From assembly GCA_002633025.1 (NCBI GenBank), contig NMRB01000267.1, positions 40,442 to 104,441 of the forward strand: a stretch of 64,000 nucleotides of DNA. Reading direction: 5' to 3'. The DNA is from Notospermus geniculatus. Lineage: Eukaryota > Nemertea > Pilidiophora > Heteronemertea > Lineidae. Positions 53,396-64,000 of this stretch are shown in pieces (the first letter of the stretch is position 1; each line of letters opens with the position of its first letter). The position numbers and the translations under genes were made by a program. Under the pieces are notes generated by a model. The model was not told the DNA's origin. It saw only the letters and a list, made by a program, of their open reading frames with translations, and did no database searches.

Positions 53396-54343
53396 AAGAA
53401 TAACGTGCAAGCATCTCGTTCACTTACAAACATAATTCAGTTCAGTTAGAGCCCAATTTAAATACATGTAGAACATGTAGACGATTCACCCTGGGCAGAA
53501 TGTACAAACCGCCCTACGTCGCGGTTAAGCGATTCTCCGAGATGACAACTTGGTATATGTTTTCTCGAAAGTAATTACATTCTTCACGAGTGACAATCTG
53601 GACGGCTGCCCTAATTGCTGTAACCAATAACGACAGATTCAGGAACCTGTCTGGAAATATGGGGCGGATGGTGGTCGTTTGATGTAGGGTTCTTAAGTCA
53701 CGGCCATCGGAGTTAGAGGAGGTCCAGGCGGCAACTTATCCAGTTGTTGATGGTCATACGAAATGCTTAAGAAGGCAATACTTGCCAGGAAAGCTTTAAT
53801 AATCAGTGAGAGACCTGAAGCCTCTTTGAGATCCATATCTCGGCGATTTTCCAAAAATGGTCTAGATCTGAAAACGTTCTACAGTAATAGACTGCATATA
53901 GATCTATTTGTATAAAGATCCAAGCAGGTAGTGACTTCAGACTCTTTTCCTGGCTCTCCCAAGGGTTTTGATTTCCGTTTTGGTGTTCCCGCAGAGCACT
54001 GATAGCAGCTTCCAGGTTGTCTCCGTATCTTCAGAATGGTAAATTTGGTGTTTGTCTTCGACGATGATTGGGAGAGATCCCCACGGAGTTCCTGGACCGT
54101 GGAGAGAGATATCTTAGTTGAGTGGCGTGGCCTGATTCAGATAGAGTGGAGCTGTCTTAAATTCACCCCAACTTATCAATAATGGATTTGTTGAGTGGAA
54201 GTGGACACATTTGGAACGCCTGCGCTGCCAGTCAAAGTGTTACTGCAATGGGGCCTGAGATGAATGATGCATTCTTCCATTTCATAGTTTTTTGAACGGC
54301 GCTGTAGAGAGTGTCATCTTCCCATTTATTATCAATGACTTCA

Positions 54344-54908
54344 TCTGCGGGTACACTCCTTTCGCAGTGTCTTCTCACTCATACCTATCGTTCATAGACA
54401 CTGCTTACAATAGCCTGATTCCTGCCGATTTACCGCATGGTGGCAGCACTAGTCAGCGGCCAAACAGCGCGGGAAACAGCGCTGGCGTTGCTCCGTGCTT
54501 CGGCCTGTTTACACGATCAATCTGTATGAAACAGAATAATCTCGCATAGAGCGCCGTTATCCACTTTTTAGCGATGTTTCAAATCAAAAAGGCACGAGCT
54601 AAACACTGAAAAGTGAAAAGTGACACTGCATGCTGGACACGGCGGGGGGCAGCCATTGCTGTTGTTGTAGACTAGTCGTGCTACGTCATAATGCAACATT
54701 CCCATATAAAATGCTTTACGACGAGTGACCAGTCTGCCGCGGTTGTCAAGGACGCTGACAGTGAACCAATCAGAAAATGTTTCATGTATTTCGTTAGTTA
54801 CGCTGGCGCCCTCTAGTAGTAAATCGGCAGGAATCAGGCTATTGTAAGCAGTGTCTATGAACGATAGGTACGAGTGAGAAGACACTGCGAAAGGAGTGTA
54901 TCTGCGGG
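54344..54908. mobile_element. hAT-like MITE with 8-bp target duplication, present only in copy A
   Basis: The 549-bp insert 54,352-54,900 has inverted ends of about 82 bp beginning TACACTCCTTTCGCAGTGTC with one mismatch. TCTGCGGG lies on both sides (54,344-54,351 and 54,901-54,908). Copy B has a single TCTGCGGG (60,562-60,569) in the same context. An 8-bp duplication is the hallmark of hAT transposases, so the element is probably mobilised by one encoded elsewhere. Confidence 0.93.
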
Positions 54909-55107
54909 AAGAGATGCATGTTGCCCGTCATTGCTGTCTTACATATATCTCGGGTGGGTCAACGCGGCTTCTTCAGTTAACACGACACGAAATGAAGTTG
55001 TGGAAAACGACCACGCAAGAGAAATAACTTTTTAAGTACCGGTACTTTAGGATTAGCGTAAAAAAGTACAAGCTCGAATGTGAGGGCTTTTTTACCTCTT
55101 CCCTATG

Positions 55108-55237
55108 GCCCCTATTACATAGAAGTATACGGTATACGAAAACGCCGCTGAACAGTGGCTTCACGGTCGTGAATCCTCGGCAAACCATTGTTAACCGGCG
55201 TTTTCGCATACCGTATACTTCTATGTAATAGAGGCCT
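55108..55237. mobile_element. Hairpin MITE in copy A (also in copy B)
   Basis: CTATTACATAGAAGTATACG and the CGAAAACGCCG box pair with the complement ending at 55,237. The identical element at 60,768-60,897 shows it was present before the segment duplicated. It is related to 43,156-43,265. Confidence 0.85.
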
Positions 55238-55330
55238 ATTGGATTATAAGTGAATGGATTAGCGATGTGAATGGGCCTATTGATGAAATGCTGTCTTTGG
55301 AACGAGAGGCTATTGAAAACAATAATACAT

Positions 55331-55462
55331 GTAACTATGACCGAATGACCGTCAGATCCCAGCGAATCGGTTATGTAACTATGACCGAATGACCGTCAGA
55401 TCCCAGCGAATCGGTTATGTAACTATGACCGAATGACCGTCAGATCCCAGCGAATCGGTTAT
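55331..55462. repeat. VNTR, 44-bp unit, three copies
   Basis: Three essentially identical 44-bp units start GTAACTATGACCGAATGACC at 55,331, 55,375 and 55,419. The equivalent array in copy B has four units. Confidence 0.95.
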
Positions 55463-58400
55463 TTGGCTATTGCGTACCACGATCCAGTAAATCGTTCAAT
55501 TGGGCCTGGGAGTAAATGCCCTTGACGACCTTTCGGTAGCGACGCGCTGCAAATTTGGTTGATCTCCCTTATGTCCCATATTGTACAGTATGTTATTTGT
55601 ACTTGTATTATAACACTGCGGTAAAATGTCCGAACAAACCAGAGACCCCGGAGAAAACGTGCGTTGTCAAAGAGAGTCGCCCTTTGTACATGTAACTCAG
55701 AAAGAAGCTGCCGATGTATGCCCACGACAGATGGTTCGGACTCATTACCTTTCAACGATGAGAAAAATAAATAAGTAATATTCGCTCAGTCGGTGATTTG
55801 GTAAACATCGATATATGCATCAGTGCAGTGTTCATAATGGCACAATATTTGTCAGAATAGTAGAAAAATTGGCTACATTGCACATCTTGCAGTTGCAGAG
55901 CAGAATCCGGCTCATCTCTGCCTCCACAATATTTGCATGAATTATTTGCTTAAACCGAAACACTTGAGTACTGTTTCTTGTTCATATCGACCATGTCGAC
56001 CAGTACATCAGGTTATATGCATTGATAACCGTCGATGAAATCTTTGCTTAGTCGTTTTAAATTCAGCAGCATTAACTGTCAACTTGAGATTAGACCTTCG
56101 AGGTCGAGACCTTTATATAAGTCTACACTATGGTAAAAATAATTATGGTACTGGGTGAAAACCACGAAGGTGGGTCGACATATGGGTATTGATGAAAGCC
56201 TATTTTGAAGGACTGTTACCAAATGTCATCTAGTGTAGCGAGCGACCCATGCATGGTTAATCGAGGGGTGGTATCATGACATGCAGCGCAAATCGTCAGT
56301 TTCGCCAATTAGCAGTGCAGTGTTATGCCCTTCAACTCGGCCCGCGTTGCATCCGTCAGATCTCAGTATCTTCAGTGAAATCAACAACACGTCCGACGCG
56401 TTTTGAACAAAATGACTCGAAATATGATCTGAATAAGTCAATAAACCACAAAACAATGTTATAAATATTGATATGACATTGATAATATGACATAGAGAGT
56501 CTGGAGGGATTTGAAATGGGTAATTCATCAAAGCAGATCATATTTATTTTATCGGGTTAACTTATGGGAATTAAATGGTATTGATAACAATATCATACAA
56601 ACCGGGGTGGGGTATTTCTACGGGATTTCAACGTTCATTTCACCCGTTTCGCTAGTAACCTTCCCTGACGCCGACGGTGACGTTCATCCCTTTTCTCTCA
56701 AGCCAGCAGATATAGGAAGGCGTAATCCCCTCTTATCGTAATCCCCTTCTAAAGAACAATTCAATGTGTGTAAACCACACCCGTAAAGCTGTGCAATGTG
56801 ACAACTCGATCCCAATAGTCAGCCGAAGGGCCTCCACGCACCTGTGCGTTTCACGCTGTGCTCCGCTGTAAATCGCTTGTTATTTTCCGCCAGGCTGCTT
56901 CCATACAGTGACTGCGTTTGCCTCTCTGTTTACCACGTAGGACAATCCACCACACCTCCTCTGAGATCCATTCCTATGTAGTCATCAGAAAAATCAAGAT
57001 GCTGTAATCCCTTTCTTGTGCGAGCAGCTGTAGTTATGATTAGTCAAAGCGACACGTCGCCAAGATCCTTTACCAGCGGATTATACACACCTGAGGGCCA
57101 TTCATTTGAGAACCCATCTCAATGAGGCAACGTCAACTTAATGCGTCATCCATATCAACCAATTTCACCTTTCATCTCTTTCACTTGTTACTCCAAGAAC
57201 CCTCAGACTGCACTGCACGCGAGGTTTCACTTACTTCTCTTGACTTCGCTCGAGGACCAGCAATGGTTATTGACAACTGACAAGACCAAGTGAAATCGTA
57301 ATTTCCGTGTCTAGACGTTCTTTGTAGTGGTTTGATTTTTCCTTTGAGCAATTTTACCGGTTTCTCAACACTGCACGCTAGATTAGTCAGTCACTATGGA
57401 TGAAAACCATGTTCTGTAGAAATAATGTTCTGGAGGTGTTTCGAAGGGCGTTTGCACTTCTGTAGACCACCATACTGCGGCGCTGTGGTTTTTGTTCATG
57501 CAGTTCAGCTTTAACCTGTGTGTTCGTGTAGTGTGTCGGCCTTGTTGTAGTATTCGCAGCCTAGAACAAGCCGTACGCATGTCTTCCTTTCAGTCCATGA
57601 TTCTTACAGCCATTAAAGTAACGAATGGGAATCACCTGCATTTGTAAAACAACCCAAGTTGGCATTTTACCTCATTGCTGAACCTTTGCCCTCGTTGCCA
57701 GACACAAGAAGGCGCCCTACACGACGTATTAATGCCATATGAATATTTCATCACGAGCAGTATTTGTGGAATTAGCTTAATGCCCCAGACTCTGTATCCT
57801 GACCCGAACTGAAAACTATTCACCAAGCAGTAACATCTCTCCGGCATTATTAACTGCAACGTACTCTCCATAGTCTGCACAAGTATGTTTCCAAGGGACA
57901 GGGATGAGTGGTCATAGAAATAAATAATGTTGGCCAACGAAACTTTTATGTACAAAATGTACACGTCCTTATTGAAATGTTGACTTCGTCAGTGACAATG
58001 TTTTCTCTGTTTTATTTGATTTGACCGTGCTTTCGACATCATTCAGAGACCAGTACACCTTTGTACACACTTGGCTTCTGGTCTAACGAACTCGGCACTC
58101 GGGTCTGAGGAGCCTTATTCCTGACACATATATCTCACGACTTATTTTTGTGTTTGCAGACAAGTTTGATTAATTTTTGTTCTATTCCATGCAGCATCTT
58201 GATGTATTTTTGGGCAGACGTATTCTTTTGCCGGTTCAGATGTCGGTCGTCCAAGTGCATCTTAAATGCAGACTCTGAAGTAATATACATCTTTTAATAC
58301 ACACAGCAACATACACATTAAACTGTTGAGAAGAAGTATATGACAGTTTCAGGTTTTTTCTTCATATCTATTTCGTAAAGTGCCAATGAATCCTTCCAAT

Positions 58401-59005
58401 TTACATTGCAACAGGAAGCCCCACTATAGATACTGTGAACATTTAAGAGATTGCATCGCATGTACACGTAAATGGTGCAAACCGTTTCTGAAAAGTGGTA
58501 CAAATTCGCATCCTTTTAATAATGTACTAAGAGCAATGAAATTGAAGAAAAGACATTCATTTTACATATCGAGGACTCGACACTGGGCTGTACCCAGCGT
58601 TATTGTCGGTCTTTCTTGGTGTGATTAATCAGAGATTGTCTCTTTGAGTCTTAGTTTGGCGTTGGCAGGCTTCCATAATCACAGGGCAGAGACTGCCATT
58701 CATCCTCTTACGTCCAATTCGCTTTTATCCTCCTCGCTTGTAAAATGTCCAGTGGCAAGATTGGTGACAGTGACTGCAGCAATAAAAAAGGAGCGGCGGG
58801 AGAATGAATTAAACTGACCATTGCTGACTCTGGAAGTTATATTAAACCATTCTTAGGAATTTCATTCCATAATCCCCAAAAGGATACAATTCTTGAAAGG
58901 AAAATGGATGAGAATAGATTGGAAGAAACAAAACGAAAAAAGAAGATGCTGTGGCCATTGTGGCGCTTTTGGTTGTCAGAAGGCTGTGCATGTCACAGTC
59001 GTGTT

Positions 59006-59031
59006 CATGTACACATGTACATGTACATGTA
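59006..59031. repeat. ACATGT microsatellite in copy B
   Basis: Counterpart of 52,816-52,840 in the other segmental copy. Confidence 0.75.
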
Positions 59032-60767
59032 ATTGGCTAATTCATTTAGGATTAGTTAATGCAAGATAATTTGTTCTATTGGGGAAGATTCTCTAATGGA
59101 ATAAAGGTATAGAAAATCAATTAATGCATAGTTACATTCAGACACCCATTTTATATCAACGTACAACGTCATCCCTTGGTAATCTACGTCGTCAGTGGGA
59201 GTACGGTGAACGTACGCTCCACTGGCTATGCATGTACATGTAGTGTGTGTTGTTTATCTGTGATGTCAGAAGTGGTTATTACATCGACTGGCAACGTTGC
59301 CAATGCTTCATGCAGTCTGGTCATCAATTTTCACAGTTAGGTCGAAGGAATGCGAAGAGCAAATTGTAGGGATTGTCTAAAATTTTGTCTTAACTCTCAT
59401 GAATGTGCCTTTTGTTGCAGATGTTAACAACATACTTGTTGATAGTCTAGACTTCATCGTCAGATACTTTAATCACGTGGGCAAAACACTTTCCCAAGGG
59501 GAGATTGAAGAGTTGTTGCAGACGTTAACCAACGCACTTGCCTGATAGTCCAAACTTCATCGTCAGAAACTTTAGTCTCGCCTTCAACACTTTCCCGAGG
59601 GGAGACTTGAGTTGTAGGGCCAGTCAAAGAATAACGTGCAAGCATCTCGTTCACTTACAAACATAATTCAGTTCAGTTAGAACCCAATTTAAATACATGT
59701 AGACGATTCACCCTGGGCAGAATGTACAAACCGCCATACGTCGCGGTTAAGCGATTCTCCGAGATGACAACTTGGTATGTTTTCTCGAAAGTAATTACAT
59801 TCTCCACGAGTGACAATCTGGACGGCTGCCCTAATTGCTGTAACCAATAACGACAGATTCAGGAACCTGTCTGGAAATATGGGGCGGATGGTGGTCGTTT
59901 GATGTAGGGTTCTTAAGTCACGGTCATCGGAGTTAGAGGAGGTCCAGGCGGCAACTTATCCAGTTGTTGATGGTCATACGAAATGCTTAAGAAGGCAATA
60001 CTTGCCAGAAAAGCTTTAATAATCAGTGAGAGACCTGAAGCCTCTTTGAGATCCATATCTCGGCGATTTTCCAAAAATGGTCTAGATCTGAAAACCTTCT
60101 ACAGTAATAGACTGCATAGATCTATTTGTATAAAGATCCAAGCAGGTAGTGACGTCAGACTCTTTTCCTGGCTCTCCCAAGGGTTTTGATTTCCGTTTTG
60201 GTGTTCCCGCAGAGCACTGATAGCAGCTTCCAGGTTGTCTCCGTATCTTCAGAATGGTAAATTTGGTGTTTGTCTTCGACGATGATTGGGAGAGATCCCC
60301 ACGGAGTTCCTGGACCGTGGAGAGAGATATCTTAGTTGAGTGGCGTGGCCTGATTCAGATAGAGTGGAGCTGTCTTAAATTCACCCCAACTTATCAATAA
60401 TGGATTTGTTGAGTGGAAGTGGACACATTTGGAACGCCTGCGCTGCCAGTCAAAGTGTTACTGCAATGGGGCCTGAGATGAATAATGCATTCTTCCATTT
60501 CATAGTTTTTTGAACGGCGCTGTAGAGAGTGTCATCTTCCCATTTATTATCAATGACTTCATCTGCGGGAAGAGATGCATGTTGCCCGTCATTGCTGTCT
60601 TACATATATCTCGGGTGGGTCAACGCGGCTTCTTCAGTTAACACGACACGAAATGAAGTTGTGGAAAACGACCACGCAAGAGAAATAACTTTTTAAGTAC
60701 CGGTACTTTAGGATTAGCGTAAAAAAGTACAAGCTCGAATGTGAGGGCTTTTTTACCTCTTCCCTAT

Positions 60768-60897
60768 GGCCCCTATTACATAGAAGTATACGGTATACGA
60801 AAACGCCGCTGAACAGTGGCTTCACGGTCGTGAATCCTCGGCAAACCATTGTTAACCGGCGTTTTCGCATACCGTATACTTCTATGTAATAGAGGCC
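60768..60897. mobile_element. Hairpin MITE in copy B
   Basis: Counterpart of 55,108-55,237; the sequence appears unchanged, including the CTATTACATAGAAGTATACG arm. Confidence 0.85.
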
Positions 60898-60991
60898 TAT
60901 TGGATTATAAGTGAATGGATTAGCGATGTGAATGGGCCTATTGATGAAATGCTGTCTTTGGAACGAGAGGCTACTGAAAACAATAATACAT

Positions 60992-61167
60992 GTAACTATG
61001 ACCGAATGGCCGTCAGATCCCAGCGAATCGGTTATGTAACTATGACCGAATGACCGTCAGATCCCAGCGAATCGGTTATGTAACTATGACCGAATGACCG
61101 TCAGATCCCAGCGAATCGGTTATGTAACTATGACCGAATGACCGTCAGATCCCAGCGAATCGGTTAT
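60992..61167. repeat. VNTR, 44-bp unit, four copies
   Basis: Units start at 60,992, 61,036, 61,080 and 61,124. The first carries one substitution (GAATGGCC for GAATGACC). Copy A has three units. Confidence 0.95.
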
Positions 61168-62853
61168 TTGGCTATTGCGTACCACGATCCAGTAAATCGT
61201 TCAATTGGGCCTGGGAGTAAATGCCCTTGACGACCTTTCGGTAGCGACGCGCTGCAAATTTGGTTGATCTCCCTTATGTCCCATATTGTACAGTATGTTA
61301 TTTGTACTTGTATTATAACACTGCGGTAAAATGTCCGAACAAACCAGAGACCCCGGAGAAAACGTGCGTTGTCAAAGAGAGTCGCCCTTTGTAACTCAGA
61401 AAGAAGCTGCTGATGTATGCCCACGACAGATGGTTCGGACTCATTACCTTTCAACGATGAGAAAAATAAATAAGTAATATTCGCTCAGTCGGTGATTTGG
61501 TAAACATCGATATATGCATCAGTGCAGTGTTCATAATGGCACAATATTTGTCAGAATAGTAGAAAAATTGGGAGTTGGCTATGTACATTGCACATCTTGC
61601 AGTTGCAGCGCCGAATCCGGCTCATCTCTGCCTCCACAATATTTGCATGAATTATTTGCTTAAAAACCGAAACACTTGAGTACTGTTTCTTGTTCATATC
61701 GACCATGTCGACCAGTACATCAGGTTATATGCATTGATAACCGTCGATGAAATCTTTGCTTAGTCGTTTTAAATTCAGCAGCATTAACTGTCAACTTGAG
61801 ATTAGACCTTCGAGGTCGAGACTTTTATATAAGTCTACACTATGGTAAAAATAATTATGGTACTGGGTGAAAACCACGAAGGTGGGTCGACATATGGGTA
61901 TAGATGAAAGCCTATTTTGAAGGACTGTTACCAAATGTCATCTAGTGTAGCGAGCGACCCATGCATGGTTAATCGAGGGGTGGTATCATGACAGGCAGCG
62001 CAAATCGTCAGTTCCGCCAATTCGCAGTGCAGTGTTATGCCCTTCAACTCGGCCCGCGTTGCATCCGTCAGCTCTCAGTATATCTTCAGTGAAATCAACA
62101 ACACGTCCGACGCGTTTTGAACAAAATGACTCGAAATATGATCTGAATAAGTCAATAAACCACAAAACAACGTTATAAATATTGATATGACATTGATAAT
62201 ATGACATAGAGAGTCTGGAGGGATTTGAAATGGGTACTAATTCATCAAAGCAGATCATATTTATTTTATCGGGTTAACTTATGGGAATTAAATGGTATTG
62301 ATAACAATATCATACAAACCGGGGTGGGGTATTTCTACGGGATTTCAACGTTCATTTCACCCGTTTCCCTAGTAACCTTCCCTGACGCCGACGGTGACGT
62401 TCATCCCTTTTCTCTCAAGCCAGCAGATATAGGAAGGCGTAATCCTTCTTATCGTTATCCCCTTCTAAAGAACAACTCAATGTGTGTAAACCACACCCGT
62501 AAAGCTGTGCAATGTGACAACTCGATCCCAATAGTCAGCCGAAGGGCCTCCACGCACCTGTGCGTTTCACGCTGTGCTCCGCCGTAAATCTCTTGTTATT
62601 TTCCGCCAGGCTGCTTCCATACAGTGACTGCATTTGCCTCTCTGTTTACCACGTAGGACAGTCCACCATACCTCCTCTGAGATCCATTCCTATGTAGTAA
62701 TCGGAAAAATCAAGATGCTGTAATCCCTTTCTTGTGCGAGCAGCTGTAGTTATGATTAGTCAAAGCGACACGTCGCCAAGATCCTTTACCAGCGGATTAT
62801 ACACACCTGAGGGCCATTCATTTGAGAACCCATCTCAATGAGGCAACGTCAAC

Positions 62854-63109
62854 TTAAAGATAATGTATCACGGATATTTTCGCGGGCCACGAAAATCATT
62901 GTTTATTTACATTTTGTTTGTTTATGTCTCGTCTTTCTTTGTCTTATGAGTAATTTGTTGGTGGCATGCCCCTCTAGAAGTTCTTTTGATACTGAAAATA
63001 TCCAATTTGGTGGTTTGGCATGTCCCAAAAGTCCAAAATAACATAATGTAAACATCCATGTTTACAAACATTAAATGTAAACAATGAAGTCGTGATACAT
63101 TATCTTTAA
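62854..63109. mobile_element. TTAA element (AGATAATGTATCACG ends), present only in copy B
   Basis: TTAA at 62,854-62,857 and 63,106-63,109 bounds a 248-bp insert with perfect 15-bp inverted ends AGATAATGTATCACG. Inner GTAAACA boxes occur near 63,050-63,085. Copy A has one TTAA at 57,138-57,141 in identical context (GTCAAC-TTAA-TGCGTC). A truncated relative lies at 37,541-37,683. The 67-codon frame inside is not a transposase. Confidence 0.93.
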
Positions 63110-63395
63110 TGCGTCATCCATATCAACCAATTTCACCTTTCATCTCTTCACTTGTTACTCCAAGAACCCTCATACTGCACTGCACGCGAGGTTTCACTTA
63201 CTTCTCTTGACTTCGCTCGAGGACCAGCAATGGTTATTGACAACTGACAAGACCAAGTGAAATCGTAATTTCCGTGTCTAGACGTTCTTTGTAGTGGGTT
63301 GATTTTTCCTTTGAGCAATTTTACCGGTTTCTCAACACTGCACGCTAGATTAGTCAGTCACTATGGATGAAAACCATGTTCTGTAGAAATGTTCT

Positions 63396-64000
63396 AAGAA
63401 ATGAAGCACTTCATACGCGACTTCTTGTTTTAAGATCAGAAAAAATGCGTTTCCTTGGCGACAAATATTTTACCATTTGCCAGTACGAAAAATGGCCTTG
63501 GTTATTACTTTGAAGAAAACCGCGAAGCGAATACACATAATTGGGTTTCTTACAAACTTTTCTCATCATCGTTTAATGGGTTCACTCTAATCCGCAGGCT
63601 GGAACTGTAAATGGTTGTATATGTGATGTCAACGTGACTGCCCTTCTTATCGCTTCCGACCTGTACTGACATGAAACATCCCATTAGGATAGATAAATGG
63701 AGGTTCCTTTATCAAAATTAGAGCTGGGAGAAAGGGAATGGTGTAACGCCATTCTCTAGTACCTTTAATGGAATCTTGGTGTAGCATTTCCATTACTATA
63801 GCAGCGTACTGCCGAAAAGCGAAAGACCTTCCCTGAGCTCTATATAACGATGAACACAAAGGCGTGCTGTTTAGCCTTCTGGATCCATTTTTACTTTCTT
63901 GTCATGCAGTTTTGCCATTAATTTTTTTCCTGCTCTGATACTAAATTGTCAATTTGTTGACGTCTTAATGTTGATGGCCGCCAAACACGCCGTTTCGTTT
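63396..64000. other. No gene seen
   Basis: Sequence beyond the segmental duplication. A 70-codon minus-strand frame at 63,647-63,859 has no domain. I see no repeats. Confidence 0.45.

Larger units (their letters stand above)
50757..57431 (+). repeat. Segmental duplication, copy A
   Basis: From TGTGTGTTCGTGTAGTGTGT to AACCATGTTCTGTAGAAAT this 6.7-kb segment is repeated in the same orientation at 57,508-63,395, after a 76-bp junction. The two copies are highly similar and collinear. Copy A alone carries the elements at 51,022-51,410, 51,421-51,603 and 54,352-54,900. No gene is recognised in it; open frames are under 110 codons and are disrupted differently in the two copies. Confidence 0.92.
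57508..63395 (+). repeat. Segmental duplication, copy B
   Basis: This is the direct counterpart of 50,757-57,431. It lacks the three copy-A insertions, keeps their empty sites, and has its own TTAA insertion at 62,858-63,105 and an extra VNTR unit. No gene is recognised. Confidence 0.92.

Noticed and set aside
1-64000. tRNA, rRNA or snRNA genes
   Set aside because: I looked for T-loop-like GGTTCRANNCC boxes and other conserved RNA motifs and found none that I could support; a covariance-model search would be decisive.

Overview
This is a piece of animal (eukaryotic) nuclear genome. Genes are sparse, there is abundant non-autonomous DNA-transposon debris, and there are scattered ACATGTACATGTA microsatellites and TAGGCCTA-rich stretches. 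I see no bacterial-type operons, rRNA, tRNA or CRISPR. The only two confident protein-coding genes are intronless class A (rhodopsin-family) G-protein-coupled receptors. A highly polymorphic marine invertebrate is the best guess (lophotrochozoan, ambulacrarian or cephalochordate), but the phylum cannot be fixed from the sequence alone.

Positions 1-18,350. The dominant structure is a large interrupted inverted duplication: left arm about 2,040-8,253, right arm about 14,765-18,345. Each arm carries one copy of the same receptor gene, GPCR1 on + at 3,554-4,750 and GPCR2 on - at 15,697-16,935, so the pair is convergent. The receptor cores are nearly the same. They differ by in-frame indels in intracellular loop 3 and in the cytoplasmic tail. 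The GPCR1 tail ends just before a 306-bp satellite array (4,755-6,470) that is absent from the other arm. Because the arms are paralogous, several transposon insertions in one arm have a visible empty site in the other. The spacer (8,254-14,764) holds a 1-kb TIR element with a 9-bp target duplication, a 465-bp tandem duplication, several hairpin MITEs and a frame-disrupted immunoglobulin (I-set) domain fragment at about 12,287-12,560.

Positions 18,350-50,750. This is mostly non-coding. It contains a direct duplication (18,243-19,260 / 20,553-21,419), a candidate TATA promoter with two perfect CRE palindromes followed by a consensus splice donor (21,860-22,235, + strand), a 650-bp A/T simple-repeat tract, many hairpin MITEs, a 390-bp tandem duplication with an N at its join (probably an assembly artefact) and a poly-C tract around a 28-base gap. 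One short possible internal exon lies at 45,302-45,386.

Positions 50,750-63,400. Two direct, adjacent copies of a roughly 6-kb non-coding segment (A 50,757-57,431; B 57,508-63,395) differ mainly by transposon presence or absence with exact empty sites (hAT-like 8-bp TSD, two TTAA elements, one AT-flanked element) and by VNTR copy number (3 versus 4). This may be a real tandem duplication or two haplotypes placed in tandem by the assembler.

I did not find a convincing new multi-gene biological system. The most useful content is the inverted receptor pair with its natural filled/empty-site pairs, and the CRE/TATA promoter candidate.
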